In this document: positions 54,121 through 63,517 of the stretch, one piece after another
How the letters are laid out: each line of letters starts with the position of its first letter
Numbering within the stretch: position 1 is the first letter of the stretch
Assembly: GCF_017829975.1 (NCBI RefSeq)
Contig: NZ_JAEEGA010000006.1
Location: forward strand, 232,568 to 296,567
Reading direction: 5' to 3'
Source: Vagococcus allomyrinae
GTDB lineage: Bacteria; Bacillota; Bacilli; Lactobacillales; Vagococcaceae
DNA: 64,000 nt
Translations under genes and position numbers: made by a program
The notes under the pieces: generated by a model
What the model was told of the DNA's origin: nothing
Databases searched by the model: none
Seen by the model: the letters and a program-made list of their open reading frames with translations, nothing else

Positions 54121-54161
54121 AAACTACCTTTCATGGAGAAATCTGTGAAAGGTAGTTTTTT
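54121..54161 (+). terminator. Terminator of the pdh operon
   Basis: AAACTACCTTTCA (54121-54133) and TGAAAGGTAGTTT (54146-54158) form a perfect 13-bp stem with a 12-nt loop and T-run. Confidence 0.88.
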
Positions 54162-54300
54162 AGTATGCTCCCAAAAATTGGAACTAATTTGACATCGGAT
54201 CGTTAATCGTTTACGATTAATCAAACAATAGCGGGTTTATAAAACAATTTGTTGAAAGACAGTTGGTTTGATATAGAAGGAAAGTAGGAGAGGAGATAAG

Positions 54301-54594
54301 TTGGTATATCTGAAAGCTATTTTAGCAGGGACTTTAGTCACTGCTTGTGTTATCGTTGGAGCAGGTTTGTTTGGTTACAGTGGTGAAAAAGTGCTGGGAT
54401 TAATGATTTTGATAGGGGGGCTATTAGCAGGGAGTTTAAGTGGGATTTTTAGTAATGGAGAGCGCCAGCATCCTTGGAATAAATGGAGCCAGCGCGAGTT
54501 AGTGGATTCGATTAATCAAGGGGTGTTGGTATTTCTTTTTACTTTGCCAGTGATCGTTGGCTTTTTTATCAATTATGTACTTTTCATCAAATAA
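54301..54594 (+). CDS. Small uncharacterised membrane protein
   Basis: A 97-residue protein with three hydrophobic helices (about residues 4-26, 32-50 and 75-95). Between the second and third lies a charged loop, N-G-E-R-Q-H-P-W-N-K-W-S-Q-R-E. The size and layout recall DUF5316-type small membrane proteins, but I do not claim membership. The TTG start is preceded by AGGAGAGGAG. It is monocistronic, with a bidirectional terminator shared with the next gene. No functional clue. Confidence 0.65.
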   Translation: MVYLKAILAGTLVTACVIVGAGLFGYSGEKVLGLMILIGGLLAGSLSGIFSNGERQHPWNKWSQRELVDSINQGVLVFLFTLPVIVGFFINYVLFIK

Positions 54595-54626
54595 AGACGG
54601 CTGATGTGATATCAGGCGTCTTTATT
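54590..54626. terminator. Bidirectional terminator between convergent genes
   Basis: AATAAAGACGGCTGAT and ATCAGGCGTCTTTATT form a 15-16-bp stem (one mismatch) around GTGAT; its outer bases overlap the 3' ends of both flanking genes. Confidence 0.85.
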
Positions 54627-55403
54627 AGGTGATTGGTAGGCTTTCCGAACTAATTTGGGGAATTGATGGGCTAGTCGTTCAAATGCTCGTAAGACCTTTT
54701 CAGGTATGTCAACGTGGGCGATAAATTGTTTCCCTTGAGGACCGTAGCCTTGAAGATCATCTTTTAAGCGGGGGATTTCTCCTAAAATTAATTCAATGTA
54801 GCGTTTGGGTTCCCACATGCCCCAGATCGTTGGTTCGAGTTTTAAGCTGTCTTGAGACTGGCTAAAAAGGGGGAGGTAGGGAGCGTAGCTATAGATCTGG
54901 GTTAATTTAGTCGGCCATATTTTAGCAAAGGTGGCTCCCATTCGTCGTTGCATAGCAGCATCTTGCATGATAAGTGTCTGTTTGGGGGAATAATCTGATG
55001 CCAATAACGTGTCTAAAGCAAATTGAACATTCTCACCACAATTAGTGGACATAGTTTCCAAGAGCAGTGAATCAACTGGGACATGGTAAGTTGCTGTTAA
55101 ATAATCGGCAAAGAGGATGGCCTCTGGTTGGTTAGCTATTTTGGATTGAAAGGCCGCTTGCAAATGATCAGTTGTGTGACCGATTCCCCCTACTACCATG
55201 ATTTTTTTGACTAAGCCAGCTTGCCAAAGTTCTCCCAACACATCAGCTGCCGCTGGAATGGCTCCACCGAACAGAATAACTAAATCAAAGCCGTCAAGCC
55301 CTTGTTTTAAGAGGGTTTCTTTGTTTAAATTTGGAAAATCCCTTTGTGCCAAATAGTTACTGATAAGATTGAGGTCGCTAATAAATTCTGGTTGATGTGA
55401 CAA
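54612..55403 (-). CDS. YdcF-family (DUF218) protein
   Basis: A 263-residue cytosolic protein. L-V-I-L-F-G-G-A-I-P near residue 40, V-V-G-G-I-G-H-T, S-T-N-C-G-E-N-V and the D-A-A-M-Q-R-R-M-G motif follow the E. coli YdcF pattern, a Rossmann-like DUF218 domain reported to bind SAM. No membrane anchor is present, unlike ElyC/SanA relatives. The TTG start on the minus strand has ACAGGTG. It is monocistronic. The biological role of the family is unclear. Confidence 0.8.
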   Translation of the reverse strand: MSHQPEFISDLNLISNYLAQRDFPNLNKETLLKQGLDGFDLVILFGGAIPAAADVLGELWQAGLVKKIMVVGGIGHTTDHLQAAFQSKIANQPEAILFADYLTATYHVPVDSLLLETMSTNCGENVQFALDTLLASDYSPKQTLIMQDAAMQRRMGATFAKIWPTKLTQIYSYAPYLPLFSQSQDSLKLEPTIWGMWEPKRYIELILGEIPRLKDDLQGYGPQGKQFIAHVDIPEKVLRAFERLAHQFPKLVRKAYQSPNKDA

Positions 55404-55570
55404 AGCGTTTCACCTGTCTTTCTTAGTTATAAAGTGGTTACTTTTTAAGTATAAACCATTCGCTTAAGGAAGTGGAATTATCTTTTGTGTTATTTTATAC
55501 CTGAGTCCTCTCCGTCTTTAAAAACAGATATGGTATAATTAGCAAATAATCTGGTTGTAGGAGGAGAAAA

Positions 55571-56323
55571 ATGAAACTAGTGTTGGAAACCGTTACGAAA
55601 AAATTTGATCAAAAGGCAATTATTGAAGGTGCTTCATTTGAATTTGAAAAGGGAAAGATATACGGTTTACTAGGGCGTAATGGGGCAGGGAAAACCACGT
55701 TATTTAACTGTATTTCACGAAATTTACAACTTGATAATGGCCAAATCGCCATAGAAGAAGGAGATCAACGAGACGATAATTATGACAATACATCCGTTGG
55801 TTTCGTGTATGCCACGCCTCATTTGCCAGGGTTTATGACAGGTTATGAATTTGTTAAATTTTTTGTTGACGTCAATAAGGAACGTTTGGCAGTTATTGAA
55901 GATCCTCAGGTCTACCTAGCTCGTGCTGGTATTGAAAGTAAGGATCAACATCGCTTGTTAAAAGATTATTCTCACGGTATGCAGAATAAGGTGCAGATGT
56001 TGGTAACCATGTTAGTTAAATCGCCAGTTCTATTGTTGGATGAGCCTTTAACTTCTTTTGACGTGGTAGTGGCGCATGAGATGAAAGAACTGATTATTTC
56101 TCAAAAAGATCATTCAGTAGTGATTTTCTCCACTCATATTTTACAATTAGCTCAAGACCTGTGTGATGAAATCGTCCTATTGCATGAAGGCAAATTGACA
56201 GGGATACCGAGTGAGCGGATTCACGATGCTGATTTTGAAGAGGAAGTAGTTAAATTATTGTCCACTAGTCATGCTGAAAACAACACCTTGAATAGTATTC
56301 TATTACAAGAGGGAGGCCAGTGA
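55571..56323 (+). CDS. ABC transporter ATP-binding protein
   Basis: A 250-residue ABC ATPase with Walker A G-R-N-G-A-G-K-T-T, a weak signature Y-S-H-G-M-Q-N-K-V (S-x-G-M-x instead of L-S-G-G), Walker B L-L-L-D-E-P-L-T-S-F-D and H-loop F-S-T-H. The S-H-G-M-Q variant is common among ABC-2 type exporters with a separate permease. GGAGGAG precedes the ATG. The permease gene starts 2 bp after the stop. A promoter-like GGTATAAT precedes the start at about 55532. Substrate unknown; no resistance or bacteriocin gene is adjacent. Confidence 0.9.
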   Translation: MKLVLETVTKKFDQKAIIEGASFEFEKGKIYGLLGRNGAGKTTLFNCISRNLQLDNGQIAIEEGDQRDDNYDNTSVGFVYATPHLPGFMTGYEFVKFFVDVNKERLAVIEDPQVYLARAGIESKDQHRLLKDYSHGMQNKVQMLVTMLVKSPVLLLDEPLTSFDVVVAHEMKELIISQKDHSVVIFSTHILQLAQDLCDEIVLLHEGKLTGIPSERIHDADFEEEVVKLLSTSHAENNTLNSILLQEGGQ

Positions 56324-56325
56324 GA

Positions 56326-57948
56326 ATGACCGAGTTTATTCAAAAATGGCGCATCTATTGGCTCTTTAAAAGCGCTGGCGAGACACGCAAAATTAATGGA
56401 TTATTTTTTTATTTGCGGAAATTACCAATTGTGGGTAAAAGGATTTCGGTCTCTATTTACCGTAACTATGAAGTGAAAAAGGTTTTATTTGTTCTGATGA
56501 CTGTTTTAGGTATTGTGATGAAATTAGTCATGAAATTTTTATGGATTGGGATCAATTTGGGTGTTATCAGTCTTTATTCAACTATGTTGAACCTTAAGGG
56601 AGATGTTGTAGAAAATGGCTTGGTTTTGTGGGTGCTAACGGTTCCTTTATTAGTAGGGTGTTTTGCAGGGTTTGGAGAACGACTCAGCCAACACGATGCC
56701 GATTTTATTGCAAATTTTCTAGTGTCAAATAAATTTTTTGTTCATTCCCGTATGTTGGTGGAAACCATTTATGATGGGCTTTCCTATCTGCCGGCGCTAG
56801 TAGTATTTGGGGCGATAGCTGGTCGTCCAATATTCGTTCCTTTAGTTGGTGTTTTTTGTTATTTAGGTGGTTTGTTTCTTTTTTATTATCTTGGCCGCTG
56901 TATCAGTTCTTGGTCTAATGCTGCTCGAATGACGTGTAATTGGTTGAGCTATGTGGCGATCGGAGGCCTGATCGGATTGCTTGTTTGGCGAGATGGATTC
57001 TCTCAATTGTTTCAATGGGGATTTGGCTGGCCAGGGTTAGGTTTGTCATTAGTTCTGTTAGTTACAAGTAGTTGGTTGTTATTTAATTATCAGGGAGAAG
57101 AGCGGTACAACTATTGGTTGATCGAGCGGTCTGTTGGACAATTAGAAGCGATGGCTACAGCCAAAAAAAGCAGTCATTCTTATTTAGGTGAAGGCCTCAA
57201 AATGCAAAAAGAGTTGAAATTAGTAGAAGGAGAAGGCACTCATTTAACTGGGAATCAGTATTTAAACAGTTTGTTGTTTAGCCGTTATCGCCCGACGTTA
57301 ACCCGTCAATTGAAGTGGCGCTTGTTGGGGATTGCCGGTGTCGGTTTGACAATTGTCGCCATCAGTCTTTTTACTGATCTCCCCCGATTATCGGAAAAAG
57401 AAGTCATCAGTTTGTTGCCTGCGTTATTTTTTGTGATGTACTTTGTTACTTTTGGTAAAAAGGTGGTACAGATGGTCTTTATCAACTGTGATTCTTCGAT
57501 GCTTTTTTATCCTTTCTATCGGCAACCGAAGACGATTTTGCAGGGTTTTTATTTTCGTTTTTTGAAGACCTTTTATTACAATGGCATTGTCTCTTTCGGA
57601 ATGTTTGTGATGGTGCTTTTGATTAATAGCGTCAACGGTTTTTTTCTTAGTTTCAGTTTTTTTGGAATTCTTGGTTTTTTGTTACTGAGTTTATCTCTGT
57701 TATTTTCATTTCATGAACTCTTTGTCTATTACATACTACAGCCCTTTTCCAGTGATTTGGAAGTCGTTAATCCAGTCTACAAGGTAGTAGCAGGTGTTTT
57801 CTATTGGATTGCCTATATGAACATGCAATTGCGTTCTATGGGAGCAACGTATGTTGTTTTGGTATCCCTTCTCAGTTTGCTTTATGTCGCTGTTGGCTTG
57901 ATCGTTGTCTGGCGTGTTGCCCCTAAAACCTTTCGATTTAAAGGGTAA
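56326..57948 (+). CDS. Large ABC-2-like transporter permease
   Basis: An integral membrane protein of about 540 residues. ATG 56326 is 9 nt after GGGAGG; the GTG at 56320 would be too close. About 12 hydrophobic helices are spread over the whole length, with a cytosolic region near the middle (E-R-S-V-G-Q-L-E-A-M-A-T-A-K-K). It is roughly twice the size of simple ABC-2 permeases, so it probably forms the whole membrane domain as one or two internal halves. It partners the ATPase encoded just upstream. I recognise no specific subfamily. Confidence 0.82.
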   Translation: MTEFIQKWRIYWLFKSAGETRKINGLFFYLRKLPIVGKRISVSIYRNYEVKKVLFVLMTVLGIVMKLVMKFLWIGINLGVISLYSTMLNLKGDVVENGLVLWVLTVPLLVGCFAGFGERLSQHDADFIANFLVSNKFFVHSRMLVETIYDGLSYLPALVVFGAIAGRPIFVPLVGVFCYLGGLFLFYYLGRCISSWSNAARMTCNWLSYVAIGGLIGLLVWRDGFSQLFQWGFGWPGLGLSLVLLVTSSWLLFNYQGEERYNYWLIERSVGQLEAMATAKKSSHSYLGEGLKMQKELKLVEGEGTHLTGNQYLNSLLFSRYRPTLTRQLKWRLLGIAGVGLTIVAISLFTDLPRLSEKEVISLLPALFFVMYFVTFGKKVVQMVFINCDSSMLFYPFYRQPKTILQGFYFRFLKTFYYNGIVSFGMFVMVLLINSVNGFFLSFSFFGILGFLLLSLSLLFSFHELFVYYILQPFSSDLEVVNPVYKVVAGVFYWIAYMNMQLRSMGATYVVLVSLLSLLYVAVGLIVVWRVAPKTFRFKG

Positions 57949-58103
57949 GCTGGCGAAGTGTGAATAAAAAAGTCCTGTAAAACAAACAAGATAAATGGAC
58001 TATGCAGAAATGAATCGCTCTCAGGAGTGATTTAAAAGAATAATCAAATGACAAATGAGTTGTTTTAGTTTAGAATAGAAAGAGAAAAACAGAGGGTGAA
58101 GAG

Positions 58104-59021
58104 GTGAGAAAGATATCTGAAAAAAAGCGCAAACGTAAAAGACGCAGTTCCAGTGATATTATGGATGAGTTTATTGATGAGTCTTTACGACCTGATTCTT
58201 CACCGAAAAAACGGAAGCGGCGTTCAAGCTCTGGCGGTAGTAGTCATCGGAAAAAGAAAGTCCATAAACCAATTGAAATGCCTGATATTGTGGATAAGTC
58301 ATTGTTGGAGAAAAGTCCCAAAACAACCACTCCTCAAAAAACGATGCCAGTTGAGACAGAAGCGGTTATTCAACGTGAGACAAGACGCTCACGTATTAAG
58401 AAGCCCGAATTAGAAGAGTTTGAGGATTCTTTGCGAAATAGGTCCTATGATAAAAAGAAAAAAGGCTCTTTTGTTGACGGGGTGATTGGTATTTTATTGG
58501 TGGCGGTTTTCGTCTCAATGGTTATTTTTTACGTAAAAGTTGACCGAGCAGAGGTGATAAGCGGATCGATGGAACCAACCTTAATGACCAATGAAAAAGT
58601 GATCATTATCAACGGCCGTTCGCCTAAACGTTTTCAGATGGTAGTTTTTTACCCACCAGATGGTTCAAAAGATAAATATGTGAAACGGATTATTGGTTTA
58701 CCAGGAGACACGATTGAGTATCGTGACGACGTGTTGTATGTCAATGGTGAAATGTATGAAGAACCATATTTAGATAAAAATCGTGAGAATTTTGAAGCGG
58801 AAGCAAATTCAGAGACAGAATTTTACACAAAGAATTTGCTTTTGGAAAATATTCCTGGTGTAGCGAAAGGGACTAAAAAAATTCCTAAAGACATGTTCTT
58901 AGTTTTAGGGGATAATCGCCAGAACTCACAAGATAGTCGCTACATTGGCTTAATTCCCAAGGAAAATTTGGTGGGAATTGTTTGGAAAAAAGCCCAAGAA
59001 CCTAAAAAAATTACGAAGTAG
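58104..59021 (+). CDS. Signal peptidase I with long basic N-terminal extension
   Basis: A 305-residue type I signal peptidase. The catalytic part begins near residue 120 with one transmembrane helix, followed by S-G-S-M-E-P-T-L (nucleophile Ser), Y-V-K-R-I-I-G-L-P-G-D (general base Lys) and L-G-D-N-R-Q-N-S-Q-D-S-R (box E). It is the Gram-positive P-type, not SipW/ER-type. The first 115 or so residues are an unusual hydrophilic cytoplasmic tail with two K-R-K-R-R-S-S-S blocks (about residues 9-17 and 36-43). Ordinary SipS-type enzymes have only 10-20 residues there. GAGGGTGAAGAG precedes the GTG start. Monocistronic. Confidence 0.93.
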   Translation: MRKISEKKRKRKRRSSSDIMDEFIDESLRPDSSPKKRKRRSSSGGSSHRKKKVHKPIEMPDIVDKSLLEKSPKTTTPQKTMPVETEAVIQRETRRSRIKKPELEEFEDSLRNRSYDKKKKGSFVDGVIGILLVAVFVSMVIFYVKVDRAEVISGSMEPTLMTNEKVIIINGRSPKRFQMVVFYPPDGSKDKYVKRIIGLPGDTIEYRDDVLYVNGEMYEEPYLDKNRENFEAEANSETEFYTKNLLLENIPGVAKGTKKIPKDMFLVLGDNRQNSQDSRYIGLIPKENLVGIVWKKAQEPKKITK

Positions 59022-59032
59022 TCTTGCTCAAT

Positions 59033-59062
59033 TAAAAAGCTCAAAGGTTGTTTGCTTTTTTT
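59033..59062 (+). terminator. Weak terminator after the signal peptidase gene
   Basis: AAAAGC and GCTTTTTT flank a 13-15-nt loop; the stem is short but the T-run is good. Confidence 0.45.
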
Positions 59063-59203
59063 ATTGAAGTTAATAAGGAACTATTGAAGCAAATAGTGTT
59101 TAGTTGTTCGCTTAAAATCGGAATATTCAGGATAAAATTAACAAAAGCCATCGTGTAGGAAACAAAATTATGCTATACTTTTTTCGTAGGAGGAATGATA
59201 AGA

Positions 59204-59620
59204 ATGAATATTATTAGACAACCAGAATTTGTGGAAGCATTTCATTATGATATGAACACACCCGAAAATGAAACCAAAGCAGAAACCGAAATTCGTGTGG
59301 AGGTAAAACCCTTCGATATGAGCGACCAACCTGACTTTCCGACAGACGTGAGTTCAGTGCTGGGATTGCGAGTTATTTTTCAAATTGTTTTTGAAGAATT
59401 TGCGGTAACTGGCGCTGTTCGCCAATTAGTCACGTTAAGTGATCGTAAAGTGGACAATCCTGATGATTTGGCACAATCAGAATTGGATGAATTAATGCGA
59501 CCGTTATTTTCTATGATTGAACGATTGACTTATGATGTCACGGAAATAGCTTTAGATCGTCCAGGTGTTCAGTTGAATTTTGCCAACGAACCAGGTACAC
59601 CAGAAGCATCAGCTGAATAA
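59204..59620 (+). CDS. DUF1149-family protein
   Basis: A 138-residue acidic cytosolic protein. ATG 59204 is favoured, with GTAGGAGG ending 10 nt upstream; ATG 59195 is almost on the SD. The pattern N-I-I-R-Q-P-E-F-V-E-A-F-H-Y-D at the start, then V-L-G-L-R-V-I-F-Q-I-V-F-E-E-F, and R-P-L-F-S-M-I-E-R-L-T-Y-D-V-T-E-I-A-L-D matches the Lactobacillales-restricted DUF1149 family, with a SecB-like fold. Function not established. It is one of the markers that points to the order Lactobacillales. Confidence 0.85.
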   Translation: MNIIRQPEFVEAFHYDMNTPENETKAETEIRVEVKPFDMSDQPDFPTDVSSVLGLRVIFQIVFEEFAVTGAVRQLVTLSDRKVDNPDDLAQSELDELMRPLFSMIERLTYDVTEIALDRPGVQLNFANEPGTPEASAE

Positions 59621-59643
59621 AAAAGGAAATCAAGAGCCATCGG

Positions 59644-59676
59644 CAAACTGTTAGATAGTTGACAGTTTGTTTTTTT
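59644..59676 (+). terminator. Terminator after the DUF1149 gene
   Basis: CAAACTGT (59644-59651) and ACAGTTTG (59662-59669) form a perfect 8-bp stem with a 10-nt loop, followed by TTTTTTT. Confidence 0.85.
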
Positions 59677-59824
59677 GTTTATCAGGTAAACAGCTTGTGA
59701 CTGATCTATTTTATGATTATTTAACTGGAAATAATACGGGATAGTAAAAAAATGCGACTAACGATTGAAAAGAAAACGTAGTATAATAGACAAAAGCTGT
59801 CATATTTTACGAGGAGGGGAGTTA

Positions 59825-60559
59825 ATGAAAGAATTACTATATGCAATTGGTGACATTCATGGCGATTACTTGACCTTTGTTGAACTATTGAAGGACTATG
59901 ATCGCAAGAGTCATCAACTGGTTTTAATTGGTGATTTAGCAGATCGGGGGCCTCGAGGAAAAGAGTGTTTGGAGTTAGGAAAAAAATTAGTTGAAGATGA
60001 AGGCGCGATTTATTTAAAAGGCAATCATGAGGATATCCTATTGAACTTTTTGAAAGAACCAGAGGAACGCTATAATAATTATCTGCGTAATGGAGGCAGT
60101 AGTACCATTAACGGGTTAATTCATCAGGGAGCGACTGAAGAATACTCTCCCTTGGAAATGAGTATCCTAATTCAAAGCTATCATGAGGAATTAATTGAGT
60201 TTCTTAAAAAATTGCCACTTTATTATGAATGGCATGACTATCTATTTGTTCATGCTGGCGTCGATCTAACTAAAAGTGACTGGCATCAGACTAGCAAGCA
60301 AGATTTTGTCTGGATTAGAGAGCCATTTCATCAGGGCAAAAATAACACAGGGAAAACAATCGTTTTCGGACATACTATTACGCCTTTTCTTCATGGCGAC
60401 AATCAAACCACGGATCTTTGGATCTCCGATCATAAAATTGGCATTGATGGGGGTGGGATCTATGGCGGCTCCGTACATGGCGTGATATTTAATCAGCAAG
60501 GGATTCTTCAAGACATCGAAATCCAGAATTTTATCGGACCGTGGCAACCGGATTTTTAG
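59825..60559 (+). CDS. Calcineurin-like metallophosphatase (PrpE/PrpA-like)
   Basis: A 244-residue serine/threonine-type metallophosphoesterase. The start is ATG 59825, with GAGGAGGGGAG upstream. All motifs of the PPP/diadenosine tetraphosphatase-like fold are present: G-D-I-H-G-D near residue 9, G-D-L-A-D-R-G-P-R-G, L-K-G-N-H-E-D, V-H-A-G-V-D and V-F-G-H-T near residue 180. It resembles bacterial protein phosphatases PrpE/PrpA and ApaH-like enzymes, so it may act on phosphoproteins or Np4N nucleotides. Monocistronic. Confidence 0.9.
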   Translation: MKELLYAIGDIHGDYLTFVELLKDYDRKSHQLVLIGDLADRGPRGKECLELGKKLVEDEGAIYLKGNHEDILLNFLKEPEERYNNYLRNGGSSTINGLIHQGATEEYSPLEMSILIQSYHEELIEFLKKLPLYYEWHDYLFVHAGVDLTKSDWHQTSKQDFVWIREPFHQGKNNTGKTIVFGHTITPFLHGDNQTTDLWISDHKIGIDGGGIYGGSVHGVIFNQQGILQDIEIQNFIGPWQPDF

Positions 60560-60712
60560 GTAATGGATTACTTTCTGAGGGAGAGTGGGGACTTTTCTAT
60601 CTTTTAAGAGGAAAAACCCTTGTTTAAGAGATTATTTTGCTGTCTTATTGGAAATTGTGGGTGAAAGTATGCTAAAATAGTACAGTATGATTAAATGAGG
60701 GAGCCAATGTCT

Positions 60713-62905
60713 ATGGATGAAGGATTGAATCAACATATATTAACTTTACTACAAGCAGAGCTTAAAGGCTTCAGCCCAAAACAAATTAAAACGGTCTTGT
60801 CACTTTTAGGTGAAGGAAATACCGTTCCTTTTATTGCTCGTTATCGGAAAGAGATGACTGGCAGTTTAGATGAAGTACAAATCCGAGAAATTGAAGAACG
60901 TTATCACTACTTACTAAACTTGGAGAAACGCAAAGAAGAAGTTTTGCGTTTGATTGGGGAACAAGATAAATTAACGCCTGAGCTGTCAGCGGCTATTAAA
61001 GAATGTAACAAGATGCAGCAGGTAGAAGATTTATATCGACCTTATAAGCAAAAGCGTCGCACGAAAGCGACAATTGCAAAAGAGCGCGGCTTAGAACCTT
61101 TTGCCATGTGGTTATTGTCCTTTCCGTTGACAGGCGATGTTATCAGTGAGGCTGATCAGTACGTTAATGAGGATGAAGAACTGCCGACAGCTCAAGAAGT
61201 CTTAGCAGGAGCTCATGAGATTATTGCAGAAATGGTAGGGGACGAGCCTAGATACCGGACGTGGATTCGCGAGTTTACTCAAAAGAACGGCCAACTGGTC
61301 AGTACGGTTAAAAACAAAGAAAAAGATGAGAAATCAGTTTTCGAGATGTACTACGAGTACGCGGAACCGGTTAGCCGGATTGTCTCTCATCGTGTTTTAG
61401 CCACGAATCGTGGTGAAAAAGAAGATGTTTTAAAAGTTAGTATTACGGTTGACGAAGATAAAATTATGGCCTATTTGGATCGCCAGCTAGTGGGACAACA
61501 TCAATCTGCGATCACAAAATCTTACGTTGTTGAGGCTTATAAAGATAGTTACAAACGGTTTATTGGACCGGCCATTGAACGGGAAATTCGCAATGAGTTA
61601 ACCGAAAAAGCTGATGAACAAGCGATTGCCATTTTCGGTGAAAACCTACGGAATCTCTTATTACAGTCACCTTTAAAAGGAAAAGTGGTATTAGGGTTTG
61701 ACCCAGCGTATCGGACAGGCTGCAAATTGGCCATTGTTGACGAAACAGGTAAAGTTTTAGGAATTAAAGTGATTTATCCTCATAAACCAGCGAATGAGGC
61801 GAAACGTAAGCAAGCTGCTAGTGAATTTAATCAATTAATTGAAACGTATCAAGTTGAGATGGTTGCGATTGGGAATGGAACAGCTAGTCGTGAATCAGAA
61901 CTTTTTGTGTCTCAACAATTACGACAAATTAAGCGAGATGTTTTTTATGTCATTGTAAATGAAGCTGGGGCTTCGGTTTATTCAGCGAGTGATATTGCTC
62001 GTCAGGAGTTTCCTCACTTGCAAGTTGAGGAACGCAGTGCTGTCAGTATTGCGCGACGTCTGCAAGATCCATTGGCAGAACTGGTTAAGATTGATCCTAA
62101 GGCTGTAGGGGTCGGTCAATATCAACACGATGTGTCACAAAAAATGTTAGCGGACCAATTGGATTTTGTCGTTGAAACAGCAGTTAACCAGGTGGGAGTG
62201 ACGGTTAATACAGCCAGTCCAGCTTTATTGCAACATGTGTCAGGATTAAATAAAACGACCGCTCAAAATATAGTCACTTATCGGGAGGAAAATGGTGCTT
62301 TTACCAGTCGACCACAACTAAAAAAAGTGCCACGGTTAGGTCCTAAAGCTTATGAACAAGCCATTGGATTTTTACGGATTCCTGAAAGTAAAAATATTTT
62401 GGATAATACAGGAATTCACCCGGAAAGTTATCCAGTCGCTAAAACTGTTTTAGCAGAGGCGAAAGTCGGAGCCAAAGAACTAGGGTCGATAGAGGCGAAA
62501 ACGGTCTTAGAGCAGTTAAACACTAATCAAACAGCGACTCAATTAGAGGTTGGGAAAGAGACTTTAACGGATATTATCGCTGGCTTGATTCAACCTGGTC
62601 GAGATTTGCGAGATGAAATGCCAGCCCCACTTTTGCGACAAGATGTCTTAAGTATGGAAGATTTAAAACCAGGGATGGAATTACAAGGAACTGTGCGCAA
62701 TGTCGTTGATTTTGGTGCTTTTGTGGATATTGGCGTAAAACAAGATGGGATGGTTCATATCTCAAAATTAAGCAATAAATTTGTTAAACACCCAACAGAT
62801 GTTGTGGCAGTTGGAGATGTGGTAACGGTTTGGGTGGAAGAGATCGATCTTCGCAAAGGACGAATTGCTTTAAATATGTTAGGACCAGCCAAAGAGAAGG
62901 GATAG
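60713..62905 (+). CDS. tex: Tex-family RNA-binding transcription accessory protein
   Basis: A protein of about 730 residues with the Tex architecture. An N-terminal helical region (V-P-F-I-A-R-Y-R-K-E-M-T-G near residue 38) and central segments V-L-G-F-D-P-A-Y-R-T-G-C-K (YqgF/RNase H-like domain) come first. The helix-hairpin-helix region follows (L-K-K-V-P-R-L-G-P-K-A-Y-E-Q-A-I-G-F-L-R-I). A C-terminal S1 domain reads G-M-E-L-Q-G-T-V-R-N-V-V-D-F-G-A-F-V-D-I-G. ATG 60713 is taken, 9 nt after GAGGGAG; the ATGs at 60695 and 60707 are too close to or within the SD. It acts on RNA and transcription-translation quality control. Followed after 10 bp by the SprT-like gene. Confidence 0.95.
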   Translation: MDEGLNQHILTLLQAELKGFSPKQIKTVLSLLGEGNTVPFIARYRKEMTGSLDEVQIREIEERYHYLLNLEKRKEEVLRLIGEQDKLTPELSAAIKECNKMQQVEDLYRPYKQKRRTKATIAKERGLEPFAMWLLSFPLTGDVISEADQYVNEDEELPTAQEVLAGAHEIIAEMVGDEPRYRTWIREFTQKNGQLVSTVKNKEKDEKSVFEMYYEYAEPVSRIVSHRVLATNRGEKEDVLKVSITVDEDKIMAYLDRQLVGQHQSAITKSYVVEAYKDSYKRFIGPAIEREIRNELTEKADEQAIAIFGENLRNLLLQSPLKGKVVLGFDPAYRTGCKLAIVDETGKVLGIKVIYPHKPANEAKRKQAASEFNQLIETYQVEMVAIGNGTASRESELFVSQQLRQIKRDVFYVIVNEAGASVYSASDIARQEFPHLQVEERSAVSIARRLQDPLAELVKIDPKAVGVGQYQHDVSQKMLADQLDFVVETAVNQVGVTVNTASPALLQHVSGLNKTTAQNIVTYREENGAFTSRPQLKKVPRLGPKAYEQAIGFLRIPESKNILDNTGIHPESYPVAKTVLAEAKVGAKELGSIEAKTVLEQLNTNQTATQLEVGKETLTDIIAGLIQPGRDLRDEMPAPLLRQDVLSMEDLKPGMELQGTVRNVVDFGAFVDIGVKQDGMVHISKLSNKFVKHPTDVVAVGDVVTVWVEEIDLRKGRIALNMLGPAKEKG

Positions 62906-62915
62906 AAGGGTATTG

Positions 62916-63419
62916 ATGGTTTTCAGCGCGCTGTATGAAGATTTTAACTATTTGGAAGAGATAGACGATATCGTAGAATTAACTGATGACCGTTTGCAAG
63001 AGTTGGTGGAGTTGATCTCCACCAACGAATTTGATCGGGAATTTAAGCATCAAGCCTTTTTAAACAGTCGTTTGCGGACGACTGGTGGTCGTTATCATCT
63101 AAACTCTCATAATTTAGATTTTAACCCCAAAGTATACGAGCGTTACGGCATGGAAGAATTGGTTAATGTTATCAAACATGAATTGTGTCATTATCATCTT
63201 CATTTAGAAGGCCGTGGCTTTCAGCATCGGGATGCCGATTTTAAGAATCTATTGAAAAAGACGGGCGGTAGTCGTTTTGTCAAACCATTAGAAGAACAAA
63301 AACCAGAAAATTATCAACAGTACGAGTGCCTTAAATGCCATAATTTGATTTTGCGCAAACGACGGATAAACATTCGTAAATACAGTTGCCGTTGCGGTGG
63401 CCAATTAAAACATCTGTAG
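62916..63419 (+). CDS. SprT-like zinc metalloprotein
   Basis: A 167-residue SprT-domain protein. The metalloprotease-type motif H-E-L-C-H (near residue 88) and the downstream H-R-D-A-D-F provide zinc ligands. The C-terminal treble-clef ribbon has C-x-x-C (C-L-K-C) and C-R-C-G-G pairs. R-L-R-T-T-G-G-R-Y-H-L is the typical SprT N-domain motif. The start is ATG 62916, preceded by GAAGGG. It lies just after tex, an order common in Lactobacillales. Its proteolytic activity is not established in bacteria. Confidence 0.9.
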   Translation: MVFSALYEDFNYLEEIDDIVELTDDRLQELVELISTNEFDREFKHQAFLNSRLRTTGGRYHLNSHNLDFNPKVYERYGMEELVNVIKHELCHYHLHLEGRGFQHRDADFKNLLKKTGGSRFVKPLEEQKPENYQQYECLKCHNLILRKRRINIRKYSCRCGGQLKHL

Positions 63420-63493
63420 AGTTACAAGTAGGGCGTTTAAGAGCCACTTTGTAGTCAGATGTGTTAATTGGTTGTTGCAAGGCGAAGACTCTT

Positions 63494-63517
63494 AGACCTG
63501 CTGTCAGGTCTTTTTTT
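63494..63517 (+). terminator. Terminator after tex-sprT, immediately before the intron
   Basis: AGACCTG (63494-63500) and CAGGTCT (63505-63511) form a perfect 7-bp stem with a CTGT loop, followed by TTTTTT to 63517. The intron begins at the next base. Confidence 0.85.
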
